Source: Micrasema longulum
Lineage: Eukaryota; Arthropoda; Insecta; Trichoptera; Brachycentridae
Direction of reading: 5' to 3'
Assembly (NCBI GenBank): GCA_022494885.1
Contig: JAGVSM010003557.1
Coordinates: 1-64,000 of the forward strand
Length of the DNA: 64,000 nucleotides
A program made the position numbers and the translations under genes. Shown here piece by piece: positions 33,800 through 43,679 of this stretch. Below the pieces are notes generated by a model. It saw nothing but the letters and a program-made list of their open reading frames with translations, did no database searches and was not told the origin of the DNA. Each line of letters begins with the position of its first letter. The first letter of the stretch is position 1.

Positions 33800-34225
33800 T
33801 ACTCATCATCTAAAAATACTCATCTTTTTTTTAGACCATTTTTACTTCTTAACACTGTTCTATCTTTTGTTGCTTTATATTGTATTTTTTAAGTTTAATG
33901 TTGTTTATATACTTATATTTTGTAAAACTTTCATGTATGTAAAAGCCTTATGGGCGTGAAAATATAATAAAATAAAAAAAAATAAAAACATCAGAAATTA
34001 AATTATTATTGATTTTAAATAAAGCACCTCATTTATAATAATTTCAAATCCAGTAACTATTGCGATGTACCAAAAAAACTTTTTATTATTTAAAAACGTT
34101 ATTATTTACTTGATTATGTCAGAACAGGGTTGATCATAAGTTTATTCTTACATTAGGCCCAGTCGTGTTAAAGACGAGGGAGAGGTGAAGGAGTCCCCTT
34201 TTTAAAACAGGTCTCCAGTTTTTTG
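33800..34225. other. Gene-free DNA with a LINE-like tail
   Basis: TTCATGTATGTAAAAGCCTT followed by TAATAAAATAAAAAAAA near 33935-33990 looks like a LINE 3' terminus. Nothing else recognised. Confidence 0.4.
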
Positions 34226-34229
34226 CCCC

Positions 34230-34730
34230 TACGGTATCATCCCCACAAGATCACTCTCATTATACCAGCTTTAAGGCACTTGATCGCAAAACCCCGGCAG
34301 TTGCAGCCAGCCATATAAACTCGATCTGCTGGACTATTTGGAGTATGGGCTTTTTTCTCGATGACTTTGATTTGTTGGATGGGTTCCATGGTTTTCGTGT
34401 AAGTTAATCCGTCCAACAAGTTGTACACCGGTTCTCGGGCACACGTGGTCCGACTTGGTTCATTTAACATAGCCAGTGGTTTTGTGGGTATATTAATAGA
34501 TCGCAGGTTTTGTTGTAGTGGGTGTGAGTATACCGACACATCGAGATTGGTTGGGATCGATTTATTTTTTGCGAAGATGCCCGCAGACAGCCCGGCGAAA
34601 TCGGTCTTAACTGGTCTAAGGTTAAATGTTTACAAACAAAGAGGAATCTTCACCATCATATGGACGATACGGGATTTCGAGTCCATTAAAATAAAGAATA
34701 CTTTATCATATTCTTTTTATTTTTTTTAAT
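34230..34730. other. Balanced-composition block with 100-codon open frames on both strands
   Basis: The minus-strand frame 34539-34237 contains PLQQNLRSINIPTKPLAML, EPVYNLLDGLTYTKTMEPIQ and VYMAGCNCRGFAIKCLKAG. The plus-strand frame at 34421-34729 overlaps it. I do not recognise either. Composition differs clearly from the AT-rich surroundings. It could be the end of a DNA transposon or an old captured sequence; a host exon is not excluded. Confidence 0.35.
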
Positions 34731-34772
34731 TGAATCGGCATTCACTTCGTCACACTTCGTCACACTTCATTA

Positions 34773-35006
34773 TAAATTATTATGAAAATAAAACTTTGTT
34801 ATTAGTGTTACACAATTAATTATTTTACAAGAATACAACTATAGTTTCGGGAGAGCACTCCTCCCATCGACAGGTGATATAAAACTCTTTAAAATTTTAT
34901 ATCACCCGTCGATGGGAGAAGTGCTCTCCCGAAACTATAGTTGTGTTCTTGTAAAAGAAAAAATTGTGTAACACTAATAAACAAGTTTTATTTTCATAAT
35001 AATTTA
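34773..35006. repeat. Large near-perfect palindrome (foldback element)
   Basis: Arms of about 110 bases are almost perfect inverses, for example TTTCGGGAGAGCACTCCTCC on the left and GGGAGAAGTGCTCTCCCGAA on the right. The spacer is about ten bases near 34889. The 16-mer AATACTTTATCATATT occurs at 34697-34712 and again at 35006-35021, so the block 34713-35005 may be an insertion with a long target duplication. Confidence 0.8.
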
Positions 35007-35099
35007 ATACTTTATCATATTGTCCTAGTAAAAAGGTTCACTCGAAGACAACTTTGCATTTTATCCATTTTATCCATTTTAATCTTAATTTACCGGTTG

Positions 35100-35690
35100 A
35101 ATATATAAACTTTATGTTACGGAAAATGGCAGCTTTCAAAAAGAACTGGAAGTGCGTCTAGGAATAGCAGGCGCGACATTCAATAGTATGAAGGCTATCT
35201 GGAGATCGGATATTTACTCAGTTAAAACCAAATGCCGCTCATATAACGCCTGCATAACATCTGTTCTCTCTACGAATGCGAATCGTGGCACCTCACTAAG
35301 GCCCAAAGCAGCAAAATTCTGAGTTTTGAGAATATGTGTCTTAGAAGAATATTGGGTGTGCGGTGGTTTGACTTTGTGAGGAATGAAGTAATAAGAGAAC
35401 GGACGCAGCAAACTCCGGTGACCACTGTCATCAAGCGGAGACGATACGGTTGGCTTGGCCATCTACTGCGGATGCCTCCTGAGAGCCTTAACCACGCTTG
35501 CTTACTTTACAAAGCATCAAGTTCTCGACGTCCTGGACGTCCACTGCCGACTGTTCGTCGGCAGTTCATGTCAGAAATACGGGACCCGAATCTGACTTGG
35601 GAGGATGCACAGGAGCTAGAAGCTGACAGAGATGCTTGGAGGATCTTTGTGGGAACCATATGCTCCAACTAGGGAGCGGACATGGAATAA
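35100..35690 (+). mobile_element. LINE family R remnant (copy 3, best C-terminus)
   Basis: The 112-codon frame 35334-35672 reads RRILGVRWFDFVRNEVIRER, VIKRRRYGWLGHLLRMPPES, SSRRPGRPLPTVRRQFMSEI and LEADRDAWRIFVGTICSN-stop. The upstream part carries frameshifts. It shows the intact ending that copy 1 lost to a stop. Confidence 0.85.
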
Positions 35691-36194
35691 TGAATGAAAT
35701 ATATAAACTACATACATACTTGAATCATTATTAGAAAATTTAAAAATTAGTGAACAGACGAAAATGAAATGATTTGTTTTTTTTATTAAAAACATCAATG
35801 TTCGATTGTTTTCAACTAATAAATCTTTTTGGTGTGCGAGTGCCTGGTCAAGTCACCCTGAGTAATACACTGTTCTATTGCGGTCAATAATGGACTAATT
35901 ACAGCGTGAATTCACCAGTAATACGGATGCTTAATAATAATATTTTCCGATTTATATATTTTGTATATTTATGTTTCTTTATTTATATTTATGCTTCAAC
36001 TTTTTTTATTACCTGAATATTTTCTAATTTATATTTATTTTTAATTTTTTGATATAATTATTATAATTTTAAATTTTTAAGCATCATTTAATGCAATGAA
36101 AAAAAACTCATGTATAAAAGAAGGTCCTTTCTAAACACAGGAATTTCCTAGCTAGTTAGGACCTGAAACAAAAAAACACTGTTCATTTTAAAAC

Positions 36195-36250
36195 TGTGAA
36201 ATACATAAATAAAAATAGCGCCATTTTTGACAAAAATCAGCTCAAGGGCA
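36195..36250 (-). mobile_element. LINE F/CR1-like 3'-terminal scrap
   Basis: AATAGCGCCATTTTTGACAA and AATCAGCTCAAGGGCACTTT match the 3' ends at 24150-24190 and 36541-36575. Confidence 0.6.
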
Positions 36251-36279
36251 CTTTACGTTGTATAGTTGTATTTTGTTAT

Positions 36280-36510
36280 GTGCTGAAATCTTTATTCAAG
36301 TAGTCTGTCTGATTTATTTTACCTAAGATGCAACGCCTGAATTTATAATTTTTCTTGGATCAGTCTGTTGAAAAAACAACTGAAAAAACATCAACTTTTA
36401 ATAACTGCCCCAAGAAGAATTATAAAAATTGAAAAGTTTTTTCATGCACTTTCTATTAGGCGAAATAAATCAGGCAGATGAATCTCACTCACATCAGTAA
36501 GGATTTAAAT
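36280..36510. repeat. Foldback repeat T (copy 2, central part only)
   Basis: CTGAAATCTTTATTCAAGTA through CAACGCCTGAATTTATAATT is followed by its inverse (AAAATTGAAAAG ... TTAGGCGAAATAAATCAG, GATGAATCTCACTCACATCA). So two partial T units lie head to head. Confidence 0.65.
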
Positions 36511-36514
36511 AATC

Positions 36515-36910
36515 ATAATGACAATATTTGGCTGATTTATATAGCTCCATTTTTGTGAAAAATCACCTTACGGGCGCATTACAATTGTATACGTAAACTT
36601 ACATTCTAACTAAGCTAAAGTGACATTATATTTTCTGAATTAATATTAGGGTGTGGTAAATTAAAGATGTGAGATTTATGTTGGGATTTGAACTGACTGG
36701 GACTGTCGCTAATTTGTTAGTTTGAAGGCAATTGGTTCCAGGCAGAGAGGCCAGCAACGGCAAAAGTATGATCGCCTAATCTAGTGTTTGGGGAGCGCCA
36801 GATTTCAATAAGTTTTCCTCTGCCTGAATCAAATGCTGACCTAAGGGTAAATTTTCTTTGACATGTATAATCCCAAACACAATGGTTCGATAGTTAACTT
36901 GGAGCCATTT
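36515..36910 (-). mobile_element. CR1-like LINE (copy 3)
   Basis: GACAATATTTGGCTGATTTA at the 3' end, then GAACTGACTGGGACTGTCGC, GGCAATTGGTTCCAGGCAGA and GGGAGCGCCAGATTTCAATA. It is collinear with 24125-24470 but has lost its long open frame. Confidence 0.8.
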
Positions 36911-37064
36911 CATGATAATATTGAAATACAGCCTTACTCTTTAGCTTTACAAAAGTCAACATATTTCGTTTTTAATTCAAGAACCTCATATTCTTTTTAT
37001 ATTTAAAATTGTATGCAAACAGAATAAAAACGGCAAAAAAAATTAATCTGTAATTTAACACATT

Positions 37065-37406
37065 TCAAAACAAAACCATCACGCCGTTTCCCCGTAAGGG
37101 TAGGCCTCTGCCTATCCTTTCTAGGATAGAACGCCACATCACTCTACCTTTCCATACATATCTCGCTTTCTCTGCGTACATACATCTTCTCATGCACGCG
37201 CGCCGATGATTCCGACTTTTGACATGTCCATCTTCAAGTATTTGTTGAATTTTGTCATGCCATGTCTTCCTCGGTCTTCCTCTATTTCTGCATCCATCAA
37301 CATCCACACTGTCAATACTTAAGCCGTTTTTTCGCCGTCCATTCGCTCTACATGTCCAAACCAGCGCAGACCTGCTTTCTTGATTTTGTTGATAATCTGA
37401 TAACAA
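37065..37406 (-). mobile_element. LINE family H C-terminus (copy)
   Basis: The 113-codon minus-strand frame reads SIDSVDVDGCRNRGRPRKTW, HDKIQQILEDGHVKSRNHRR, ACMRRCMYAEKARYVWKGRV and MWRSILERIG. It matches the C-terminus of the longer element at 41735-42690. Confidence 0.85.
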
Positions 37407-37424
37407 ATCACATTACAAATTAGT

Positions 37425-37965
37425 ATGAAAGTCTAGGCATTTACAGGGCTTATGACCAGTCATTCGCTGGTTTAAGTGGTCAGTTTACACACTGTAACAT
37501 TTTACATTTTGCCTATGTTTGAACATCTATATTTCTTCAATTCCTCCATCAGTTGATTTTAGTGAAATTAAAGAGCTGAAACCTTTATTGTTGCCGAGAG
37601 ATTTATCTGAGTGAATTATTTCACGTACTAGGCAACGCCTGAAAACAATTTTCTAATTTTTAAATGTCTTCTTGGACCAGATGATTTTAATCAATATTTG
37701 AGTTTGTCTAAATGTTTGTGGACAAAAAACTGGATATCACCCCCTCGGGAGTAATTAAGATTAACAAATTGCAACAGAGATAGAGAATACCTTCAATAAG
37801 AGAATATGGAAGTCTAGGCATTTACAGGGTTTATGACCTGTCATTTCATATTCCTTTATTTAAGGTATTCTTCATCCCTGTTGTAAATCGTTAATCTTAA
37901 TGACTTCCGAGGTGGTGATTTTCAGTCTTTTGTCTACAAACATTTAGACTATCTCAAATAAAAGT
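37425..37965. repeat. Foldback repeat T (copy 3)
   Basis: The same design as copy 1: GTCTAGGCATTTACAGGGCT at 37432 and again at 37811, a 379-base period. Then come inverted arms 37698-37808 and 37847-37959 around a 38-base spacer. The arms are more diverged than in copy 1. Confidence 0.8.
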
Positions 37966-38099
37966 AGGTTTGTTGAATATGAAATATGGTTCATACAGTA
38001 AAATTATAAGCTGAAAAATTTGTTTCTAAGAAAAAAGAGCTTCATATACTTTTGATCCTACAAGCAAACAAAAAATCTGAAATTAGTTAACAGTAAAAA

Positions 38100-38640
38100 A
38101 ATGCGACATTGTCTGACCTTAAGAACGCATTAGCGTGGATTTCAAAGTCAGATTTTTATCTTTTTTTGAGTTGGGACGAAATGAAATCGGACAATGTAAT
38201 GTTTTTACTTTTTACAAGTCGTAGCCATGTGGTATTATATTATGGCTCCACGGTATTCTTTTTGTCACAGCGTGTTATTTTGGGTCGTTAAATGGAAGTT
38301 AAACCGAGGCACGAGCCATGATTGTTAAGTAAATTATGTATAACTGTTGTGTTGATCTTTGATTTTTAAAAGTCAGGCCGGTTTAAGTATGTTGGAGAGG
38401 GTCAGTCGATAGCTGATCGCACTTCTGGGGTCAAGAGACGATGCTGTAATGAAGCCACGGAAAGTTGAAACACCGTTGAAATATTAACAGAAAACTTTGA
38501 AAATATTTTTTTTATAGACCATATAATATTTTACTAAGTGTAATACGTATGAATTACATTCCCGGGAGTTACAATAATTCAATTCGGGAATGAAAAAATA
38601 CAAGCATTTTTTTTAAAAAGCAAAGAAACAAAGCGTGTTT
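38100..38640. other. Gene-free DNA
   Basis: The frame 38109-38291 has no recognisable motif. Short words (AAAGTCAGATTTTTATC) recall 17819 and 45470. The inverted repeat CATTCCCGGGAGTTACAATA / TTCAATTCGGGAATG lies near 38560. No gene. Confidence 0.35.
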
Positions 38641-38650
38641 CAAACCTTTA

Positions 38651-39304
38651 TCTTTATATATATAATTCCTATATACGTGTGATGTCACTGAACTTCTTCT
38701 AAACGGCTCAACCGATTTACTGAGAAATGTAGATCTTTGCGCCATGCATGTTCGCAGATATTTAAATCTTTAATCTTATATGTAAAAAGAAATAAAAGTC
38801 ATAAATGTTTAATTCATCGATCTACCAGGGTTACATTCGAGGAGAATGCATTGATAAAAAAATTGAAAGACTGTGTTTTTTTTTTATAAAAAGTTTATTT
38901 TTACAAACAGCATTTTTTTTGTGGATCTCAATCAGATTCTTTCTTTAAATTCCTAATAACTTCTATCAATTTATTTCTTTTTACTGGATTTTTGGTAACA
39001 CTAAAATAATATTAAATTCGGAACATTAAAAAAAATTGTATTCCAATATAAGTACACCTCTGTTGGTGAAAAGACCGGAGTTTGACATTTGCAAAAAGAA
39101 TTCCTTATTTGAAAAAATATTTATTTTATGTTTTGGAATTCAACCATAAACAAGTACCTACTTTAATTAAATATTTAAATATTAACAATTTTTAGTTTTG
39201 GAATTTAATAAAAACAAGTACCTAGGTACCTACTTATCAATAAAAAGTTTTTTTTTTAAGGTAAGCCAACGTTTGGGCAGGACAACGTCTGTCGGGTCAT
39301 CTAG
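38651..39304 (+). mobile_element. Non-autonomous Helitron, both ends present
   Basis: It starts TCTTTATATATATAATTCCT after an A (38650), with CTTCTAAACGGCTCAACCGA in the 5' region. It ends GACAACGTCTGTCGGGTCAT CTAG before a T (39305). The A|TC...CTAG|T boundary, lack of target duplication and a short GACA/TGTC hairpin near the 3' end are the Helitron signature. The GTCTGTCGGGTCAGCTAGT-like terminus is one I associate with lepidopteran Helitrons. No Rep/helicase coding, so it relies on a partner in trans. Fragments of the same family are at 13270 and 17154. Confidence 0.85.
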
Positions 39305-39830
39305 TAACTTAATATATTGTCAATCAATTTTGGAGTACGGTTTAATCGGGTGGTGCGAGTGACACAGTTTTAAATAGTGTATTTGCTGCACATAAATTTG
39401 TAATTAAAATAATACTCAAGAGTCCCAATACAGACATTTTCTGAAGAAATATTCCACAAATCACAACTTATGACACCAAAACAATTATACGCTAAAACAA
39501 TACTCACTTACAGATTCAAAAACTACTCATACCCAAATGAAAGACATAACCCCTACAATACATCACAAACAAATAATATAATCACTAGATCCGCAACACA
39601 AAGACAACTTAAACAAATACAAACTAATACCACTTTCCGACAAAGAGATTTTTAGTATCATTCAATTAAAATCTATAAACTACTTCCACTATCTATTAAA
39701 ACAATTAGTAACGAAAAAATGTTTAAAAAGGCCATTAAAGAATGGATAGTGGAGCTAGGTAGAAGTAAAGTAGATTGTCTCATTCGCCCGAACCAATATT
39801 GAATCAACCGCTCCACAAGTGTATAGCTTA
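39305..39830 (+). mobile_element. LINE family J-like RT C-terminus
   Basis: The frame starts NLIYCQSILEYGLIGWCE and continues through LMTPKQLYAKTILTYRFKNY, TRSATQRQLKQIQTN and KKAIKEWIVELGRSKVDCL, then IRPNQY-stop (39802). It begins directly at the Helitron's 3' end. Confidence 0.7.
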
Positions 39831-39964
39831 TGTTAGGTTTTTTTTATTTTTATTGTGTGTTTTGTAATATAAATAATATAGATGTACATATATACCTAAA
39901 ACTGTGAATATTTTGTTAATTATCTCTGTTTATTCAGTTAGTCTTTTTTGTTTATTCTCTAATG

Positions 39965-40080
39965 TAAAAAGATTGGTTTGCATGAGAAGAGACGTAGAGA
40001 CGGGTACGTCTTGAAACCAGTAGACATATAAAAGTCGTTAAGTGGTTACATACAAATATTTTATAACCTTTAGTAAAAAA
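39965..40080 (+). repeat. Repeat P (copy 4)
   Basis: GAGACGGGTACGTCTTGAAA, CCAGTAGACATATAAAAGTC and GTTAAGTGGTTACATACAAA. The stem AGACG-GGTA-CGTCT is intact. The CUGANGA position reads GAGACGT, so the catalytic-like core is lost. Confidence 0.6.
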
Positions 40081-40084
40081 AAAA

Positions 40085-40295
40085 AAACATTTTTCTTTTG
40101 TTCTTTTACATTATTATTATCTTTTATTTTTTTACAAGTGGAATTATTAGGCGTTGCTCTTCACATGTACGCTTATTTTCTTATTTTTTTTGCACTATAA
40201 TATGCATATAATTTTGGTTCATTTGTAAACATTTTTTTTTTCGTTACAATGCCTGTTGTTTTCTTTTAATACTTCAAATATTAAATATTGTATAC
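40085..40295 (+). mobile_element. LINE family D 3' UTR (copy 1)
   Basis: TTTTTTTACAAGTGGAATTA, ATAATTTTGGTTCATTTGTA and GTTGTTTTCTTTTAATA match 46800-47010 (+) and 55735-55960 (-). Confidence 0.6.
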
Positions 40296-40309
40296 TGTTT
40301 TGAGTGCAT

Positions 40310-40735
40310 TTAACCCCCTGGGGAATTATTAAGATTAATGTATTACAACAGAACGAAGAGCACTTACGAGAAGAGCATTTAGAGGTCTAGGCATTTACAG
40401 GGCATCTGACCTGTCATTAGCAGGTTTAAGTGGCCACTTAACACTGTGTAACATTCCCCATTCTGATCCAACTGGTCCAAGAAGAAGTTCAACAATTTAG
40501 TAGCCCAGTATGATGTTAAAATAATTCAGTCAGATGAATCTCACCCGCATCAATCACGGCTTCAGCTCTTAAACTCCACAAAAAATAATAGATGGAAGAG
40601 TTTAAGTAATCTGGATGTTCAAACATAGGCAGAACGGTGAATTTTACGCGGTGTGTAAAGTTGGGAGTTAAACCATTTAACGACAGGTCATAAACACTGC
40701 AATTTTCTAGATTTATGTATTTTCTTCTTCGAAAT
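40310..40735. repeat. Foldback repeat T (copy 4, left part)
   Basis: GGTCTAGGCATTTACAGGGC, AAGTGGCCACTTAACACTGT and an inverted second half (TTCAAACATAGGCAGAACGG ... ACGACAGGTCATAAACACTG). It is interrupted at GAAAT (40735) by element M and resumes at 41161. Confidence 0.75.
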
Positions 40736-41160
40736 GAACGTAGTTATGCAGAAAGCAGCCAGCTATAGAAAAGTGAAAATGAGATAATAGCACCTTTATA
40801 AAACGAGTGAATAATCAAATCTACTCGTCAGTTGTAATGTTTTTGACTTTGACAAATACAATGATTACATTAGTTTTTTTTTACATTACAAACAAGAAAA
40901 TCATCATGTGTTTGACCAGTTTTAATAATTTTTAAAGTATCTTCAGATTTTTCTAGTGCTATGGGTGTTTTTTGCAAATTTAGAAATGCCGTTTTTGTGA
41001 TCGACACTATTTTGAAAAGGTGATTATTACAGTTTTTTGTATGAAAACGCTCTGACTGTTTTTTTTTGCAAAACATAGAATTGACCTTACTGCACCTGAT
41101 AACACCAATATCTCATTTGTTCAAAACTGTGGACTAGCTGCTTTCTGCATAACTAAGTTC
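40736..41160 (-). mobile_element. TIR element M (copy 2), inserted in repeat T
   Basis: The ends are GAACGTAGTTATGCAGAAAG (left) and GAACTTAGTTATGCAGAAAG (right, on the minus strand). It is flanked by AAAT (40732-40735, 41161-41164). Length 425. It carries a 68-codon minus-strand frame (41076 to 40870) containing RFHTKNCNNHLFKIVSITKT and HDDFLVCNVKK. Copy 1 has the same words (RFYTKNCNNHLFK) but with stops. I do not recognise the frame. Relative to copy 1 it is inverted. Confidence 0.85.
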
Positions 41161-41690
41161 AAATGTTCATCTTCTCTGTTGTAATATGCATTAATTATGA
41201 TTTTTGAGTTTGTCAAAATTTTTGTGCACACGTACTGAATTTCTCTCCCTAGAGAGTATTATTACTAACATATCACAACAGAGATGGAAGAAATTTGGAA
41301 TATGGAAGTCGAGGCATTTACAGAATTTATAAATTGTCTTTTTAAAAAAATTCCTTTAGTTACTTATATTACATTTGTATGTCAACTAATATTTACAATT
41401 TTTAATTTTTGTATTTTTTTTTGTTTCGGTCATTGGCTGGTACAAGTAGTTATAATTCACACTGTAATATTTACTGTTCTACCCTTGTTAGAACATTTAT
41501 ATTTTTTAATTCCTGCATCTGATGATTATTGTGAAGTTAAAAAGATAAAACGGGAGCAGGCATATGGATGCGGGCAAGATTCATCTGTTTAAATTAATTT
41601 ACTTACCCATCCATATTCCCATCTCTAAAGACATATTCTCCATCTCTGTTGTAACATAATTGTCTGAATAACTCATTTGAGGCATGCATA
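41161..41690. repeat. Foldback repeat T (copy 4, right part)
   Basis: It resumes with AAATGTTCATCTTCTCTGTT, then GAGTTTGTCAAAATTTTTGT, ATCACAACAGAGATGG and GGCATTTACAG. The inverse CCATCTCTGTTGTAACATAA lies near 41640. The 102-codon frame at 41284-41592 lies wholly within this repeat and is not a gene. Confidence 0.75.
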
Positions 41691-41734
41691 GGGGGTGAAA
41701 TCATGTACTTATAATTATAGAATAAATATTGTAA

Positions 41735-42690
41735 CTAACTAACTAACCATCACGCCATTTCCCCAGAGGGGTAGGCAGAGAGGATAGAACGCCACACCAC
41801 TCTGTCCTGGCACACTTCCTTTGCTTCCTTCACATTCATACATCTTCTCATGCACGCACGTCGATTATTCCGACTTTTCACATGACCACTTTCAAGAATT
41901 TGTTGTACTTGATCATGCAATGTCTTTCTAGGCCTTCCTCGACTTCTACAACCAGACACATTCGCATCATAAATCTTTTAAGCCGTTCTTTCATCATTCA
42001 TTCGCTCCACATGACCGAACCATCGCAAAAGACCTTTCTTAATTTTGTCGATAATGCTTAACTCAACCTTGCATTCTGCTCTAATTTCGACATTAGGGCA
42101 CCTATCATACATTGTTTTTCCGCACATTCGCCTGGGGGATCGCATTTCAACAGCATTCAGTCTACTTTCGTCCCTTTTTTTCCAACTCCATGCTTCGCTT
42201 CCATACATTAGGGTTGGTATCAGAACTCCATTATGAACTGCTAATTTAGCCTCTTGCGATAGACACTTATTTGCTACGACAGACTTAAAGGCACCATTAA
42301 CTCTGTTACCGGCACTAGCCCTCCTTTCAATATCCTTGTCCATATTTCCATCTCTAGTAAACATACCACCCAGATATACAAATTCTTCGACCTGTTTCAA
42401 ACTATCTCCATTTACTACAATCTTACATTCAGTCATAGTTACATTTCTTTCAAAGACCATGACGTTCGACTTTTGCACATTCATTAGCAAATCACTCTCC
42501 TTGCACACTTCGTAAACCTTTGTAACCAAGGATTGCAGTTCCTCTTCGCTGTCAGCTAAGAGGACTGCGTCATCGGCATACAGAAGGCAACTGACAATTA
42601 GATTACTCATTTTCGCTCCCACATCCATACTTTTCAATTCTTTCATACATTTATCCATGTATATGTTGAATAACCACGGTGAATTAATTG
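41735..42690 (-). mobile_element. LINE family H with RT catalytic motif, best preserved retroelement
   Basis: The minus strand reads INSPWLFNIYMDKCMKELKS at the 5' end and SCLLYADDAVLLADSEEELQ (YADD = RT palm catalytic Asp pair, near 42575). Then come QVEEFVYLGGMFTRDG, LIPTLMYGSEAWSWKKRDES and KKGLLRWFGHVERMNDERTA. One TAA (41978-41980) replaces a Lys-like codon, and the same frame then continues GCRSRGRPRKTLHDQVQQIL, RRACMRRCMNVKEAKEVCQD and WRSILS. About 310 codons are otherwise open. The endonuclease and first RT motifs are missing (5' truncation near 42690). The 3' tail is a short GTTA tandem (41734-41746). Confidence 0.9.
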
Positions 42691-42699
42691 GATTTAATT

Positions 42700-43540
42700 A
42701 TAATGACATGTAATGCAATAGAATAACAATCCATAAAAACAAGGTGTAAGTAATGAATAATAAATTTCAAAGAATGCAATGTAAAAAAGATAATCAGATA
42801 TAAATATTAAAATATTAATTATGCATATTTTGATTATGATATTTTTTTGAAAGATGCTGAATTAGGTCTTCTCACGATTTTTTGTCGTAGCTATCATAAT
42901 TTGATGACAATGATAGCTAATTTAACAAAAAGCATAAAAATACGAATTACGGTATAATTATTGTTTATTATGTTTATTATTGACGTCGGATAAGTTTTCT
43001 ATAATGTTTTAAAATATCCATATTTTTAATTACCTGAAAACGAGAAGCATCGCGACAAATGACTCATATTACGTCACCGCGTCATACTTTTACGCAATGT
43101 TTGTTACAAGCGCACTCCGCGGGCATGGCGTGTGATGTCAAAGTGACTTGAAGTCAACTGCGAGACGTTTTGTATTTATTCGTTTGAAAACTCTTTTTTT
43201 ATTTGTGAAAACTTATTTTTTATACATTGTATCATTATAATTATGAGAAAAATCCACTCCTTATAATATTTCATTTAAAGGACATGGGAAAAATGTAAAA
43301 AAAAATAATTGAACAAGTTTCCCTAGTGAGAAGTACTCTTAAATTTATTTTTTTATAAAATATTTCATAAATTGAATTATAAAAAAATGTATTGTCAACG
43401 TTTTTCCCGATTTGTGAAAATACCAAATTATTGCTATTCAAAGGGTACGCAGAAAAAACTAGCTTATTTACAATCATTTTTTTTCATTTGTTTTATTTAA
43501 CACTTTATATACTCGTACATATACATTTTATGCACATACA
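42700..43540. other. Gene-free DNA with a motif cluster
   Basis: 43020-43170 is richer in CG than its flanks. The rest is AT-rich without recognisable coding or repeats. Confidence 0.4.
43055..43090. promoter_or_regulatory. AP-1-like and CRE-like motif cluster
   Basis: TGACTCA (43060-43066) is a textbook AP-1 site. TTACGTCA (43068-43075) and GCGTCAT (43079-43085) are CRE/ATF-like. Three bZIP-type motifs within 30 bases is unusual in this AT-rich background. Function is inferred only; no gene is adjacent. Confidence 0.35.
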
Positions 43541-43544
43541 TGGG

Positions 43545-43670
43545 CGGAAATATTTCCTTAGGGCAATTTCTTCCTACATACCCAAACCGTTTTGCTTGAA
43601 AAAATAAGTGGTATGTAGGTGGACATATTCTAGATATATCTAGAATCGTATAATTTTATTATGAAATTGA
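43545..43670 (-). mobile_element. LINE family G 3' terminus (copy 2)
   Basis: GGGCAATTTCTTCCTACATA, CCCAAACCGTTTTGCTTGAA and GTGGACATATTCTAGATATA match 2372-2475 in the same orientation. Confidence 0.65.
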
Positions 43671-43679
43671 ACATAATTC

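Noticed and set aside
41284..41592. 102-codon plus-strand frame rich in Phe/Leu/Ile, possibly a membrane protein
   Set aside because: It lies inside foldback repeat T, and its sequence is the repeat core (GGCATTTACAG..., GTCATTGGCTGGT...) interrupted by low-complexity T/A.
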